Positions 1-9,231 of a DNA stretch of 55,443 nucleotides are shown one piece after another; within the stretch, counting starts at the first letter, position 1; every line of letters begins with the position of its first letter. A program made the translations under genes and the position numbers. The stretch spans positions 1 through 55,443 of the forward strand of contig JAKBBK010000012.1 of NCBI GenBank assembly GCA_021808525.1, written 5' to 3'. Origin of the DNA: Pseudomonadota bacterium (GTDB taxonomy: Bacteria > Pseudomonadota > Gammaproteobacteria > Burkholderiales > Burkholderiaceae_C). Below the pieces are notes generated by a model. That model did not search any database, had not been told where the DNA came from, and worked only from the letters and a program-made list of their open reading frames with translations.

Positions 1-148
1 GTTCTACCGCCAGATGGAAATGGGCCTGGCCGGCGCCTACCAGCTCGCCTCGCAGACCATGGTGTGCAATTTCCACGAACCCGACACCCTCGAAGGCGTG
101 CAGGCCTTTCTGGAAAAGCGCCCGCCGTCCTGGAAACAAGCGCTGTGA
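1..148 (+). CDS. Enoyl-CoA hydratase/isomerase family protein, C-terminal fragment
   Basis: Only the last 48 codons are in the window, read in the frame starting at base 2 and ending at TGA 146-148. The visible peptide (FYRQMEMGLAGAYQLAS, then EGVQAFLEKRPPSWK) matches the C-terminal helix region of crotonase-superfamily proteins, where an EG.xAFLEKRxPxW ending is typical. The family hydrates or isomerises enoyl-CoA esters in beta-oxidation and related routes. An EtfBA/acyl-CoA dehydrogenase group 1.4 kb downstream fits a fatty-acid or acyl-CoA neighbourhood. The substrate cannot be told from this fragment. Confidence 0.7.
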   Translation, partial: FYRQMEMGLAGAYQLASQTMVCNFHEPDTLEGVQAFLEKRPPSWKQAL

Positions 149-162
149 GTCGGGCGTTGCCC

Positions 163-1458
163 ATGCGCGAGGGCTCGCCCTTGCTGCAGGCCATCGCGCA
201 TCCCGGTTGGGGCGAGCCGCTGCACCGCCAGCTGCTGGTGCTGGCGGGCTCGGTGCTGCTGGGCCTGCTGGTCGGCGCCGTGGTCGAGCGGCGATTCACC
301 GCCTCGACCTGGAAGGGCGCCCTGGGCGCGGCGCTGCGCCACGGCGTGGGCCTGCCGCTGGTGGCCCTGCTGGCGCTGCAGCTCACTCGCCATGTCTCGC
401 GCGAATTGCAGCGCGCCGAGCTGCTCAAGGTGATGCTGCCCGTGCTGGCGGTCTGGCTGCTGGCGCGGGTGGCCGCGCGCGCCGCGCACCGGGTGCTGGC
501 CGATCCCCACAGCGCCCGCTGGCTGACCTGGGTGGTGCGCATCTGCGCCGGCCTCGGGCTGCTGCTGTACCTGACCGGCGCGCTGCCGGAGATCATCGAG
601 GCGCTGGACGCCGTGTCGGTGCACATCGGCCCGCAGCGCCTGACCGCCTGGACCCTGCTGCGCGGCGTGGTCTCGGTGGCGGTGACCCTGTTGCTGGCAC
701 TGTGGCTGTCCTCCCTGATCGAGGCCCGGCTGCTGGCCTCTCCGCTGGACATCAACCTGCGACTGGTGGTCTCGCGCCTGGTGCGCGCGGCGGTGTTCAC
801 GGTGGCCTTGCTGACCGCGCTGCAGATGGTGGGCATCGACCTGACGGTGCTGGGCGTGTTCGGGGGCGCGCTGGGCGTGGGCCTCGGCCTGGGCCTGCAG
901 CGCATCGCCGCCAACTATGTGTCGGGTTTCGTGATCCTGCTCGAGCGCAGCGTGCGCGTGGGCGACAACGTGCGCCTGGACACCTTCCAGGGGCGCATCC
1001 AGGACATCAAGACCCGCTACACGGTGGTGCGCAGCTCCGGCGGCACCGAATCCATCGTGCCCAACGAAATGCTGATCTCCAGCCGCATCGAGAACCTGTC
1101 GTACACCGATCCCAACGTGTGGTTCTCCACCGTGGTGTCGGTGGCCTACGGCAGCGACGTGGAACAGGTGCTGGCGCTGCTGGCGCGCGCCGCAGCCACG
1201 GTGCCGCGGGTCGTGGCGCAGCCCGCGCCCTCGGCCGTGCTGAGCAATTTCGGAGCCGACGGGCTGGAGATCACCGTGGGTTTCTGGATCGCCGATCCCG
1301 AAAACGGTACCCTCAACGTGCGCGGTGCGGTGAATCTGGCCCTGTGGCGCGCGTTGCGCGAGGCGGGGATCGAGATCCCCTTCCCGCAGCGCGTGCTGCA
1401 CTGGGCTGCCGGCGCGGCGCCGGGCGCCGAGGCGGCGCCTTCCGGGCTCGGGGCTTGA
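163..1458 (+). CDS. MscS-family mechanosensitive ion channel
   Basis: Predicted inner-membrane small-conductance mechanosensitive channel, about 431 aa. The N-terminal 250 residues hold several hydrophobic segments. They are followed by the MscS pore-helix signature: glycine/alanine-rich GVFGGALGVGLGLGLQRIAANY running into LLERSVRVGDNVRL, the start of the conserved beta-domain. The Asn-Glu motif in SIVPNEMLISSRIENLS is also typical. Such channels release solutes on hypo-osmotic shock. The start is uncertain: GTG at 145 overlaps the upstream stop and has GGAAA about 8 bases before it, whereas ATG 163 has no clear ribosome binding site; I list ATG 163. The C-terminus is short, so no large cytosolic cage is added beyond the family core. 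Confidence 0.85.
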   Translation: MREGSPLLQAIAHPGWGEPLHRQLLVLAGSVLLGLLVGAVVERRFTASTWKGALGAALRHGVGLPLVALLALQLTRHVSRELQRAELLKVMLPVLAVWLLARVAARAAHRVLADPHSARWLTWVVRICAGLGLLLYLTGALPEIIEALDAVSVHIGPQRLTAWTLLRGVVSVAVTLLLALWLSSLIEARLLASPLDINLRLVVSRLVRAAVFTVALLTALQMVGIDLTVLGVFGGALGVGLGLGLQRIAANYVSGFVILLERSVRVGDNVRLDTFQGRIQDIKTRYTVVRSSGGTESIVPNEMLISSRIENLSYTDPNVWFSTVVSVAYGSDVEQVLALLARAAATVPRVVAQPAPSAVLSNFGADGLEITVGFWIADPENGTLNVRGAVNLALWRALREAGIEIPFPQRVLHWAAGAAPGAEAAPSGLGA

Positions 1459-1505
1459 TTCGACACCGGGCTTGCCGATACACTGCGAAAAAAGAACGAT
1501 CGTTC
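1455..1505 (+). promoter_or_regulatory. Putative etfBA promoter with TetR-type palindromic operator
   Basis: TTGATT (1455-1460), an 18-base spacer and TACACT (1479-1484) make a plausible sigma70 promoter. A perfect 12-base palindrome, GAACGATCGTTC (1494-1505), lies where transcription would start. Perfect short palindromes over the start site of acyl-CoA genes are typical of TetR-family fatty-acid regulators in betaproteobacteria, but no regulator gene is in the window, so the regulator assignment is inference. The MscS stop codon overlaps the -35 element. Confidence 0.4.
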
Positions 1506-1569
1506 GATTTTGGTCGCGAGCCGCGCCCGGCGGCAGTGCGCGGCCGTCATCTCCTGAGGAGTCTGAGGC

Positions 1570-2319
1570 ATGAAGGTTCTGGTCGCCGTCAAGCGGGTCG
1601 TGGACTACAACGTCAAGGTCCGCGTCAAATCCGACGGCAGTGGGGTGGACACCGCGGGGGTGAAGATGAGCATGAACCCCTTTGACGAGATCGCGGTGGA
1701 GGAGGCGGTGCGCCTGAAGGAAAAGGGCGCGGCCACCGAGATCGTGGCCTTCAGCGCCGGCGTGGCGGCCTGCCAGGAGACCTTGCGCACGGCGCTGGCC
1801 ATCGGCGCCGACCGCGGCGTGCTGGTGCAGACCGACGCGGAGCTTCAGCCGCTGGCGGTGGCCAAGCTGCTCAAGGCGGTGACGGACAAGGAGCAGCCGC
1901 GCCTGGTCATCCTGGGCAAGCAGGCCATCGACGACGACAGCAACCAGACCGCGCAGATGCTGGCCGCGCTGCTGGGCTGGGGCCAGGCCACCTTCGCTTC
2001 CAAGGTGGAGCTCGACGGCGACAAGGCGAAGGTCACGCGCGAGGTCGACGGCGGGCTGGAGACCCTGGAGCTGGCGCTGCCGCTGGTGGTCAGCACCGAC
2101 CTGCGCCTGAACGAGCCGCGCTACGTCACGCTGCCCAACATCATGAAGGCCAAGAAAAAGCCCCTGGACACGCTCAGCCCCGAGGATCTGGGGGTGGACG
2201 TTTCGCCGCGCCTGAAGACCCTGAAGGTGGCCGAGCCCCCGAAGCGCGGCGCCGGCATCAAGGTACCCGACGTGGCCACGCTGGTGGCCAAGCTCAAGAA
2301 CGAAGCCAAGGTGATCTGA
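1570..2319 (+). CDS. etfB: Electron transfer flavoprotein, beta subunit
   Basis: Small subunit of the soluble FAD/AMP electron carrier that takes electrons from acyl-CoA dehydrogenases and passes them to ETF:quinone oxidoreductase. The 249-aa length is typical. It starts [19 protein letters not shown] and contains [17 protein letters not shown] and [22 protein letters not shown], hallmarks of EtfB. A strong ribosome binding site (CTGAGGAG) precedes ATG 1570. One base separates its stop from etfA, so the two subunits are translationally coupled. The acyl-CoA dehydrogenase that follows is the probable electron donor. Confidence 0.97.
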   Translation: MKVLVAVKRVVDYNVKVRVKSDGSGVDTAGVKMSMNPFDEIAVEEAVRLKEKGAATEIVAFSAGVAACQETLRTALAIGADRGVLVQTDAELQPLAVAKLLKAVTDKEQPRLVILGKQAIDDDSNQTAQMLAALLGWGQATFASKVELDGDKAKVTREVDGGLETLELALPLVVSTDLRLNEPRYVTLPNIMKAKKKPLDTLSPEDLGVDVSPRLKTLKVAEPPKRGAGIKVPDVATLVAKLKNEAKVI

Positions 2320-2320
2320 G

Positions 2321-3253
2321 ATGAGCGCACTCGTCATTGCCGAACACGACAACCAGGCCGTCAAGGCGGCGACCCTCAACACCGTGGCCGCGGCCGCCGC
2401 CTGCGGCGGCGAGGTGCACGTGCTGGTGGCCGGCAGCGGCTGCGGGCAGGCGGCGCAGGCCGCCGCGCGCATCGCCGGCGTGGCCAAGGTGCTGTGCGCC
2501 GACGCGCCGCAGCTGGGGGACCAGCTGGCGGAGAACCTGGCGGCGCAGATCGTCGCGCTGGCTCCCGCGTACAGCCACATCCTGGCGCCGGCCACCGCCT
2601 CGGGCAAGAACGTGATGCCGCGCGTGGCGGCGCTGCTGGACGTCATGCAGGTGTCGGACATCATCCACGTGCTGGCCCCCGACACCTTCGACCGCCCGAT
2701 CTACGCCGGCAACGCCATCGCCACCGTGCAGAGCGCCGACAAGATCAAGGTGATCACGGTGCGCACCACCGGCTTCGACCCGGTGGCCGCCGAGGGCGGC
2801 AGCGCCGCGGTGGAGCAGGTGGCCGCGGCGGCCGACAGCGGCAAGAGCCGGCTGGCCGGGCGCGAGCAGACCAAGAGCGAGCGCCCGGAACTCGGCGGCG
2901 CGAAGATCGTGGTCTCGGGCGGGCGCGGGCTGGGCTCGAAGGAGAATTTCGAGGCCGTGATGACCCCGCTGGCCGACAAGCTGGGGGCGGCCCTGGGCGC
3001 CAGCCGCGCCGCGGTGGACGCGGGCTACGCGCCCAACGACTGGCAGGTGGGGCAGACCGGCAAGATCGTGGCCCCCCAGCTGTACGTGGCCGTGGGCATC
3101 TCCGGGGCCATCCAGCACCTGGCCGGCATGAAGGACTCCAAGGTGATCGTGGCCATCAACAAGGACGAGGAGGCGCCGATCTTCGGCGTGGCCGACTACG
3201 GACTCGTGGCCGACCTGTTCACCGCCGTGCCCGAGATGGTGGGCGCTCTCTGA
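2321..3253 (+). CDS. etfA: Electron transfer flavoprotein, alpha subunit
   Basis: Large ETF subunit, 310 aa, which binds FAD. The C-terminal half carries the EtfA FAD-domain signature: [12 protein letters not shown] near residue 205, then [17 protein letters not shown] and [22 protein letters not shown] near the end. The N-terminal half begins [24 protein letters not shown], as in other alpha subunits. It forms a heterodimer with EtfB from the adjacent gene. No truncation is visible. Confidence 0.97.
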   Translation: MSALVIAEHDNQAVKAATLNTVAAAAACGGEVHVLVAGSGCGQAAQAAARIAGVAKVLCADAPQLGDQLAENLAAQIVALAPAYSHILAPATASGKNVMPRVAALLDVMQVSDIIHVLAPDTFDRPIYAGNAIATVQSADKIKVITVRTTGFDPVAAEGGSAAVEQVAAAADSGKSRLAGREQTKSERPELGGAKIVVSGGRGLGSKENFEAVMTPLADKLGAALGASRAAVDAGYAPNDWQVGQTGKIVAPQLYVAVGISGAIQHLAGMKDSKVIVAINKDEEAPIFGVADYGLVADLFTAVPEMVGAL

Positions 3254-3304
3254 TCTCCCCCGGGCCGGGGCGACCCCGGCCGGATCTTCCTGCTGGATGC
3301 CCCG

Positions 3305-5092
3305 ATGAGTGACTACAACGCCCCGGTGAAGGACATGATGTTCGTGCTCGGCAAGCTCGCCGGGCTGGACGAGGTGGCGGCGACTCCCGCCTATCGCGAG
3401 GCCGGCGCGGACGCAGAGACCGCCGCCGCCGTGCTGGAAGAATGCGCGCGTTTCACGCGCGAGGTCGTCGGGCCGCTGAATCGCTCCGGCGACACCCAGC
3501 CCTCGACCTGGAAGGACGGTGCGGTGAGCACCTCGCCGGGGTTCCGCCAGGCCTACGCCAGCTTCACCCAGGGCGGCTGGCAGGGCTTGCAGCACCCGCA
3601 GGAGCATGGCGGCCAGGGCCTGCCCAAGCTGATCGGGGCGGCCTGCAATGAAATGCTCAACAGCGCGAACCTGAGTTTCGCGCTGTGCCCGCTGCTCACC
3701 GACGGCGCCATCGAGGCGCTGCTCACCGCCGGGTCGGCTTCGCAGCAGGCGCGCTACCTGCCGCGCCTGGTGTCGGGCGAGTGGACCGGCACGATGAATC
3801 TCACCGAGCCCCAGGCCGGCTCGGACCTCGCGCTGGTGCGCACCCGAGCCGTGCCGCAGGACGATGGAAGCTATCGGCTGTTCGGGCAGAAGATCTTCAT
3901 CACCTACGGTGAACACGACATGGCGGACAACATCGTCCACCTGGTGCTCGCGCGCCTGCCGGACGCTCCGGCCGGGGTCAAGGGCATCTCGCTGTTCATC
4001 GCCCCGAAGGTGCTCGAGGACGGCCGGCGCAACGACGTCTGGTGCGCTTCCCTGGAGCACAAGCTGGGCATCAAGGCCAGCCCGACCGCGGTGCTGCTGT
4101 ACGGCGACGACAAGGGCGAGGTCGGCCCCGGCGCCATCGCCGAGATGGTGGGCGAGCCCGGGCGCGGGCTGGAATTCATGTTCATCATGATGAACGCGGC
4201 TCGCTATGCCGTGGGCATGCAGGGCGTGGGCCTGTCCGAGCGCGCCTACCAGCAGGCCGCGGCCTACGCGCGCCAGCGCGTGCAGTCGCGTCCTCCGGGG
4301 GCGCGCGAGTCCACGACCATCGTGCACCACCCCGATGTGCGGCGCATGCTCATGACCATGCGCGCGCTCACCGAGGCTTCGCGCGCGCTGGCCCTGGTCG
4401 CCGCCGGGCTGCACGACCTGGGCATCGGCGAGACCGACGCCTCGCGCCGCGCCGCGCACACGGCCGCCTACGAATTCCTGGTGCCGGTGGTCAAGGGCTT
4501 CAGCACCGAGGTCAGCCTCGAGGTGAGCTCGCTGGGGGTGCAGGTGCACGGAGGCATGGGTTTCATCGAGGAAACCGGGGCCGCGCAGCATTACCGCGAC
4601 GCGCGCATCCTGCCGATCTACGAGGGCACCACGGCCATCCAGGCCAATGACCTGGTAGGGCGCAAGACCCTGCGTGATTCCGGGGCGCTGGCGGGCAAGT
4701 TCGCCGAGCGCGTGCGCGCGACCCAGCAGGAACTGGCCGGCCGTTCGCAGGCCGGGGCGCGCGTCATGGCGGCCCGCCTGGACGAGGCCCTGCGCGCCTA
4801 TGGCGACGTGGTCGACTTCCTGGTGCGCAACGGCGCCGAGGCGCCCGACAGAGCCTATGCCGGCAGCGTGCCCTACCTGATGCTGTGCGGCTACCTGTTC
4901 AGCGCCTGGCAGATGGGCCGGGCCTGGCTTGCCGCCGGGGCGCTGCCCGCCGAGGAGGGCGATTTCGCGAGGGCCAAGCAGGCCACCGCCGAGTTCTTCT
5001 GCGCCCACCTGCTGCCGCGATGCGCGGCGCTGCGCGACGCCGTGGTCGACGGGGCCGACAGCGTCATGGCGCTTCCCGCCGAGCTTTTCTGA
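3305..5092 (+). CDS. Acyl-CoA dehydrogenase with C-terminal extension (DmdC-type length)
   Basis: Flavoprotein that introduces a trans-2 double bond into an acyl-CoA and hands electrons to ETF. At 595 aa it belongs to the long subfamily with an extra N-terminal segment and a C-terminal domain of about 130 aa, the class that includes 3-methylmercaptopropionyl-CoA dehydrogenase (DmdC). Visible motifs are [19 protein letters not shown] (FAD-binding middle domain), [20 protein letters not shown] and [13 protein letters not shown], with the likely catalytic base Glu440. It follows etfA by 51 bases and probably shares its transcript. The acyl substrate cannot be read from sequence alone. Confidence 0.92.
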   Translation: MSDYNAPVKDMMFVLGKLAGLDEVAATPAYREAGADAETAAAVLEECARFTREVVGPLNRSGDTQPSTWKDGAVSTSPGFRQAYASFTQGGWQGLQHPQEHGGQGLPKLIGAACNEMLNSANLSFALCPLLTDGAIEALLTAGSASQQARYLPRLVSGEWTGTMNLTEPQAGSDLALVRTRAVPQDDGSYRLFGQKIFITYGEHDMADNIVHLVLARLPDAPAGVKGISLFIAPKVLEDGRRNDVWCASLEHKLGIKASPTAVLLYGDDKGEVGPGAIAEMVGEPGRGLEFMFIMMNAARYAVGMQGVGLSERAYQQAAAYARQRVQSRPPGARESTTIVHHPDVRRMLMTMRALTEASRALALVAAGLHDLGIGETDASRRAAHTAAYEFLVPVVKGFSTEVSLEVSSLGVQVHGGMGFIEETGAAQHYRDARILPIYEGTTAIQANDLVGRKTLRDSGALAGKFAERVRATQQELAGRSQAGARVMAARLDEALRAYGDVVDFLVRNGAEAPDRAYAGSVPYLMLCGYLFSAWQMGRAWLAAGALPAEEGDFARAKQATAEFFCAHLLPRCAALRDAVVDGADSVMALPAELF

Positions 5093-5103
5093 GCCCCGCG
5101 CCC

Positions 5104-6063
5104 ATGTCCCTGCCCGCTGTCCTGTCCCGCCTGCGCCTGCCGGTGATCGGCTCGCCCCTGTTCATCATCTCCAACCCCGAGCTCGTGATCGCGCAGTGCA
5201 CCGCGGGCATCGTGGGAAGTTTTCCGGCGCTCAACGCGCGCCCGGCCTCCCAGCTCGACGAGTGGCTGGCGCAGGTCACCGAGGCGCTGGCCGCCTGGGA
5301 TCGCGCGCATCCCGAGCAGCCGGCGGCGCCCTTCGCCGTGAACCAGATCGTGCATCGCAGCAACGAGCGCCTGGAGCACGACATGGAGCTGTGCGCGCGC
5401 TACCGGGTGCCGCTGGTGATCACCTCGCTGGGCGCACGCCCCGAGGTGAACCAGGCCGTGCACTCCTGGGGGGGCATCGTGCTGCACGACGTCATCGACG
5501 ATCGCTTCGCGCACAAGGCCATCGAGAAGGGAGCCGACGGACTCATCGCCGTGGCGGCAGGCGCGGGCGGGCACGCCGGCACGCTGTCGCCCTTCGCGCT
5601 GGTGCAGGAAATCCGCGCCTGGTTCGACGGCCCCCTGGTGCTGTCGGGTGCCATCGCGCGCGGCGACTCCATCCTCGCCGCGCAGGCCATGGGCGCCGAC
5701 CTGGCCTACATGGGCAGCGCCTTCATCGCCACCGAGGAGGCGCGCGCGGTCGACGCCTACAAGCAGATGGTGGTGGATTCCAGCGCGCGCGACATCGTCT
5801 ACTCCAGCCTGTTCACCGGCGTGCTGGGCAATTACCTGCGCGGCTCCATCGTGGCCGCGGGTCTGGATCCCGAGCACCTGCCGGAGGGAGACCCGAGCCA
5901 GATGGACTTCGCGGCCGCCATCGGCGGAGCCAAGGCCTGGAAGGACATCTGGGGCTGCGGGCAGGGCATCGGCGCGGTGCACGAGGTCCTGCCGGCGCAC
6001 GCGCTGGTGCGGCGCCTGCAGACCGAGTACCAGGCGGCGCGAGCCCGCCTGTGCGCGGCCTGA
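5104..6063 (+). CDS. Nitronate monooxygenase (2-nitropropane dioxygenase family)
   Basis: FMN-dependent TIM-barrel oxidase, 319 aa, predicted to oxidise alkyl nitronates such as propionate-3-nitronate to the carbonyl compound and nitrite. It starts LPVIGSPLFIISNPELVIAQCTAGIVGSFPALNARP and contains GADGLIAVAAGAGGHAGTLSPFALVQEIR (phosphate-binding loop with the family histidine) and VLSGAIARGDSILAAQAMGADLAYMGSAFIAT. ATG 5104 lies 11 bases after the acyl-CoA dehydrogenase stop, so it is probably the last gene of the etf operon. Two palindromes follow its stop. Confidence 0.9.
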   Translation: MSLPAVLSRLRLPVIGSPLFIISNPELVIAQCTAGIVGSFPALNARPASQLDEWLAQVTEALAAWDRAHPEQPAAPFAVNQIVHRSNERLEHDMELCARYRVPLVITSLGARPEVNQAVHSWGGIVLHDVIDDRFAHKAIEKGADGLIAVAAGAGGHAGTLSPFALVQEIRAWFDGPLVLSGAIARGDSILAAQAMGADLAYMGSAFIATEEARAVDAYKQMVVDSSARDIVYSSLFTGVLGNYLRGSIVAAGLDPEHLPEGDPSQMDFAAAIGGAKAWKDIWGCGQGIGAVHEVLPAHALVRRLQTEYQAARARLCAA

Positions 6064-6097
6064 GCCCGCGGCGCGACCCAACCCGGTCCCCGCCCTC

Positions 6098-6117
6098 GTC
6101 CCCGCGGCCGCGGGGAC
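6098..6117. terminator. Perfect 20-base GC palindrome, possible terminator of the etf operon
   Basis: Bases 6098-6117 equal their own reverse complement (arms GTCCCCGCGG). They lie 35 bases after the nitronate monooxygenase stop. The RNA would form a very stable stem, but there is no U-tract, so intrinsic termination is not certain; mRNA 3'-end protection is an alternative. Confidence 0.4.
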
Positions 6118-6144
6118 CGTGGCATGCATGCAGCATGACCCGGT

Positions 6145-6165
6145 GACCTGACAGCCCGTCAGGTC
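6145..6165. terminator. Hairpin with 8-bp arms downstream of the etf operon
   Basis: GACCTGAC (6145-6152), a five-base loop and GTCAGGTC (6158-6165) form a perfect stem. It lies between the 20-base palindrome and the porin gene. No T-run follows. It could be a second terminator-like element or an operator for the porin gene 145 bases downstream. Confidence 0.35.
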
Positions 6166-6309
6166 TCGGGGTCGTGGGCGACACGCGGGTATCGCGCCGC
6201 CTACAAGGTCCTCCTCCCCCTCGTCGGCGAGGGCGCGGGGAGGAGCATGCCGGGCGCGTTGGCGGCGGCGTGGTCGAAGGCCCTCGGTTCCGACCTCGCG
6301 ATCCCGACC

Positions 6310-7485
6310 ATGAAGCTCTCCCGATGGCTTGTGCAGGCAGGCGGCGCAGCCGCCGCCTGCTGCGGCTGCGCCCAGGCGCAGGATTCCACCTTGCAACTCT
6401 ATGGCTCCATCGACGTCAGCGTCGCGCGCTTCAGCGGCGTGCGACAGCATCCCTTCGACCCCGATGCCGGGCCGGTGCCCACCTCGGTCACCGGCATGGG
6501 GGCCGGCGGCGTCACCGGCTCGCGCCTGGGCGTGCGCGGCAACACCGCGCTGTCGCCCGGCCTGAAGCTCGACTTCCTGGCGGAGACGGGCTTTTGCGGC
6601 GTGGGCCTGAATCAGCTCGACGCCGGCGGCGATCCCGAATGCTCCGGCGGGGGCTTCATGCAGCGCGCGGCCTGGATCGGGCTGGAAGGAAGGCTGGGCA
6701 CGCTGCGCGCCGGGCGCCAGGTCACGCTGCTGGACGAGCATTCCGCGCAGGGCGATGCCTTCGAGGGGGCCTTCCTGGGCCAGGCGGGCAATCTCTCCCT
6801 GGTGGGCAACAACCGCGCCGGGCTCGACATGTCGCGGCTCAGCCAGGCGCTGAGCTGGTTCACGCCGGATCTCGGCGGCTTCGGGCTGCAGGCCCAGTAC
6901 ACGCCGCATGCCCGAGGCACCCGGACGGACGACGACACCGACGACGCGCGCGACCCCCAGGCCTGGATCGTCGGCGCGCATTACCGCGGCGCCGCGCTCA
7001 CCCTGGGCGCCGACTGGAGCCGCTGGCGTCACGCCTACACGGCTGCCGGGCAGCCGCGGGGCGAGCCCTATCGCCTGTGGCAGGTCTACGCCAGCCTGGG
7101 CCTGGGCGCGCTGGACCTGTACGCGCAGGCCCAGCAGGGCAGTGCCGACGGCGCCACCGGGCGCCAGCGCATGATCGACCTGGGCCTGGGCCTGCCGCTG
7201 GGCCGGGGCCGGCTCATGGCCTCGGTCGGGCGCCACATCGATTCCATGGCCCCCGCGCCCAGGCGGGTGGAACCCTCGTACGCCACCCAGGTCGCCGTGG
7301 GCTACAGCCTGCCCTTGTCGGCGCGCACCCTGGTGTACGCGTCGGCGGCGCATATCGTGAACGACGGCGCCACGCCGACCCGCCTGGGCACCGATCTGGC
7401 CGTGGGCGCCGCCGGGGATGTGGTGCACGGCATCGTGGGGCGCCGCTCCAACGGCGTGTCGCTGGGGCTTTCCCACAGTTTCTGA
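6310..7485 (+). CDS. Gram-negative general porin (Burkholderiales type)
   Basis: Outer-membrane trimeric beta-barrel porin, 391 aa. The first 24 residues form a signal peptide ending CAQAQ, and the mature chain opens with STLQLYGSIDVSVARFSG, the usual first strand of this family. GVRGNTALSPGLKLDFLAETGF and AAWIGLEGRLGTLRAGRQVTLLDE (the RxG..R strand before loop 3) are also characteristic. The chain ends GLSLGLSHSF with the terminal phenylalanine needed for BAM-dependent assembly. I chose ATG 6310 because it gives a clean signal peptide; an upstream in-frame ATG at 6247 would not. Substrate specificity is unknown. Confidence 0.9.
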   Translation: MKLSRWLVQAGGAAAACCGCAQAQDSTLQLYGSIDVSVARFSGVRQHPFDPDAGPVPTSVTGMGAGGVTGSRLGVRGNTALSPGLKLDFLAETGFCGVGLNQLDAGGDPECSGGGFMQRAAWIGLEGRLGTLRAGRQVTLLDEHSAQGDAFEGAFLGQAGNLSLVGNNRAGLDMSRLSQALSWFTPDLGGFGLQAQYTPHARGTRTDDDTDDARDPQAWIVGAHYRGAALTLGADWSRWRHAYTAAGQPRGEPYRLWQVYASLGLGALDLYAQAQQGSADGATGRQRMIDLGLGLPLGRGRLMASVGRHIDSMAPAPRRVEPSYATQVAVGYSLPLSARTLVYASAAHIVNDGATPTRLGTDLAVGAAGDVVHGIVGRRSNGVSLGLSHSF

Positions 7486-7622
7486 ACCCTGGCGCGTGGC
7501 GCATGGGCCACATTCCCCCCGGAGTGTGTGCCCATGGGTCGAAGGGCCTTCCCTTGCGAACAAGGCGGTGGTGGAGTAGGGAGGCGTTAGCATGGAGCGC
7601 AAGCCACAGCACCAGGACCTCC

Positions 7623-8303
7623 ATGCCCCAGGAATTCGATCCCGACTACGCCGCGCTGTTCGACAACAACCGCCGCTGGGTACGTCGCGTCAACGAGACG
7701 CGCCCGGACTTCTTTCCCACGCTGGCGCGCCTGCAGGCGCCGAAGTATTTCTGGATCGGCTGCGCGGATTCGCGGGTTCCCGCCAACGAGGTCATCGACC
7801 TGGCGCCGGGAGAGGTGTTCGTGCACCGCAACGTGGCCAACGTGATGCCGCACTCGGACATGAACTCCATGTCCACGCTGCAGTTCGCCGTCGACGTGCT
7901 GCGCGTCGAGCATATCCTGGTGGTCGGGCATTACGGCTGCGGCGGCGTCAAGGCCGTGCTGGACGGGGCGCGCGTGGGCCTGGTGGACAACTGGCTGGGC
8001 CACGTGGGCGATGTCATGGAACGCCACGCCGCGCGCCTGGCCGCCTTGCCCGAAGACCAGCGCTGGGACCGGCTGTGCGAGCTCAACGCCCTCGAGCAGG
8101 CGCACAACGTGTGCCGCACCACGGTGTTGCAGGACGCCTGGGCCCGCGGCCAGCATGTGGAGGTGCACGCCTGCTGCTACGGCCTGAAGGACGGCCTGCT
8201 GCGCGACCTGGGCCTGGCCGTGCGCGGCGGGCAGGTCCTGACCGAACGCTTCGGCTCGGCACTGGACTACGTCGACCACGGTGTCACCGGAGCCGCCCGA
8301 TGA
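7623..8303 (+). CDS. can: Beta-class carbonic anhydrase
   Basis: Zinc enzyme interconverting CO2 and bicarbonate, 226 aa, cytoplasmic. The zinc ligands are visible as Cys47 (WIGCADSR), His103 and Cys106 (VVGHYGCGG), with the Asp49-Arg51 dyad. The 56-residue spacing matches E. coli Can. FVHRNVANVMPHSDMNSMSTLQFAVDVL is typical of plant-type beta enzymes. ATG 7623 is preceded by GGACCTCC. The next gene starts inside its stop codon (ATGA), so the two are coupled. Confidence 0.95.
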   Translation: MPQEFDPDYAALFDNNRRWVRRVNETRPDFFPTLARLQAPKYFWIGCADSRVPANEVIDLAPGEVFVHRNVANVMPHSDMNSMSTLQFAVDVLRVEHILVVGHYGCGGVKAVLDGARVGLVDNWLGHVGDVMERHAARLAALPEDQRWDRLCELNALEQAHNVCRTTVLQDAWARGQHVEVHACCYGLKDGLLRDLGLAVRGGQVLTERFGSALDYVDHGVTGAAR

Positions 8304-8605
8304 ACTCCCCCGCTTCCGTCTACCCCGGCCTGAACGCCGACCGCCACGGCCTGACCCAACTCGGGCGCATCGTGCTGGACGCCCGGGTATTCGGGCTGAT
8401 CGCCGACGACGAGGATTGCGCCGGCTGGAGCCTGGGTCGCATGCAGGAGCTCACGCAGCGCGTCGAGCAGGCATGGGATCGCCACGGCGGCCTGCCCAGC
8501 AAGTTGCCCGCCGACTTGCTTCAGCGCCACCAGGCCGTGTACCGGCAGGCCATCGAACAGGCGCGCGCCCGCGGCTGGGACCCCGAGCTGGGCGACGACG
8601 AGTAG
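8300..8605 (+). CDS. Conserved-looking small hypothetical protein coupled to carbonic anhydrase
   Basis: A 101-aa acidic soluble protein that I cannot assign to a family. It starts within the carbonic anhydrase stop (ATGA at 8300-8303), which supports it as a real co-translated gene. The sequence is mostly helical in appearance (GRMQELTQRVEQAWDRHGG, LLQRHQAVYRQAIEQARARGWD), with no signal peptide, transmembrane segment or cysteine pair suggesting metal binding (a single Cys near residue 40). A role tied to carbonic anhydrase is suggested only by the overlap. Confidence 0.7.
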   Translation: MNSPASVYPGLNADRHGLTQLGRIVLDARVFGLIADDEDCAGWSLGRMQELTQRVEQAWDRHGGLPSKLPADLLQRHQAVYRQAIEQARARGWDPELGDDE

Positions 8606-8626
8606 CGGCCGGCGGCACCGGCAGGT

Positions 8627-9052
8627 TCAGCTGCCGCGCCCGCGGCGTTCCCCGCGGGCCGGCAGGTGCAGCAGCGTGGCGGGCCGGTCGCCGCGGGCGC
8701 GCTGGGCGACGGCGTGCAAGGCCTCATGGAATTCCCGTGGCAGTCGGCGCATGGCGTCGCGCGCCGGCTCGCCGTAGCCCACCGCCTCGAAATCCACGGC
8801 CTGGTCCAGCCCCGTTCGGTGGTCGGGGCGCAGGCGCTCCCAGGCCAGCAGGGCGAGGGCTCGCTGCTGGCTGTCCACGAACACGAATTCGTCGCGGTCC
8901 ACGATGGCCAGCACCTGCAGGCTGCGGATGGGTACGAAGGCCACGCCATTGGCGCTGCGCATCTGCAGCGTGCGCGCAAGGTTGTAGGTGGCCCCGGCCA
9001 TGCTTCGGGGCTCGCGCCAGAGTTCGGGACCTCGGTGCACCGTGATCTGCAT
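8627..9052 (-). CDS. Hypothetical protein, 141 aa
   Basis: I do not recognise this family. ATG at 9052 opens MQITVHRGPELWREPRSMAGATYNLARTL; a longer version from 9178 would add a low-complexity arginine/proline/alanine leader and is less likely. The centre reads FVPIRSLQVLAIVDRDEFVFVDSQQR, a compact beta-rich segment, followed by LPREFHEALHAVAQRARGDRPATLLHLPARG. No signal peptide or membrane helix is seen. It ends tail-to-tail with the carbonic anhydrase partner, 21 bases apart, and lies 3' of the yihY-family gene on the same strand, with a 179-base gap. Confidence 0.6.
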   Translation of the reverse strand: MQITVHRGPELWREPRSMAGATYNLARTLQMRSANGVAFVPIRSLQVLAIVDRDEFVFVDSQQRALALLAWERLRPDHRTGLDQAVDFEAVGYGEPARDAMRRLPREFHEALHAVAQRARGDRPATLLHLPARGERRGRGS

Positions 9053-9231
9053 GTTCGCGCCTCGGATCGACGAGAGGGGCGCCCCGCGTGTACGCGCGGC
9101 ATCACAGGCCCCCGCGGGCGACCGGGTCGGGCCTGAGGGCATTTTGCCTTCCATGCCGGCTACGGCGCCAGTCTTCATGCAGTGTGCGTGGGGTTATTCC
9201 GGCGTATGTCGCCCCGGGCGCAAGCCGGGTT

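Noticed and set aside
37-2685. Long minus-strand open frame opposite the MscS and etf genes (and similar ones opposite most genes)
   Set aside because: Low-complexity Arg/Gly/His/Gln-rich product without motifs; an artefact of very high GC opposite clearly recognisable genes.
6098-6165. Attachment site or CRISPR-like repeat
   Set aside because: The two elements are unrelated single palindromes without repeats, spacers or an integrase nearby.
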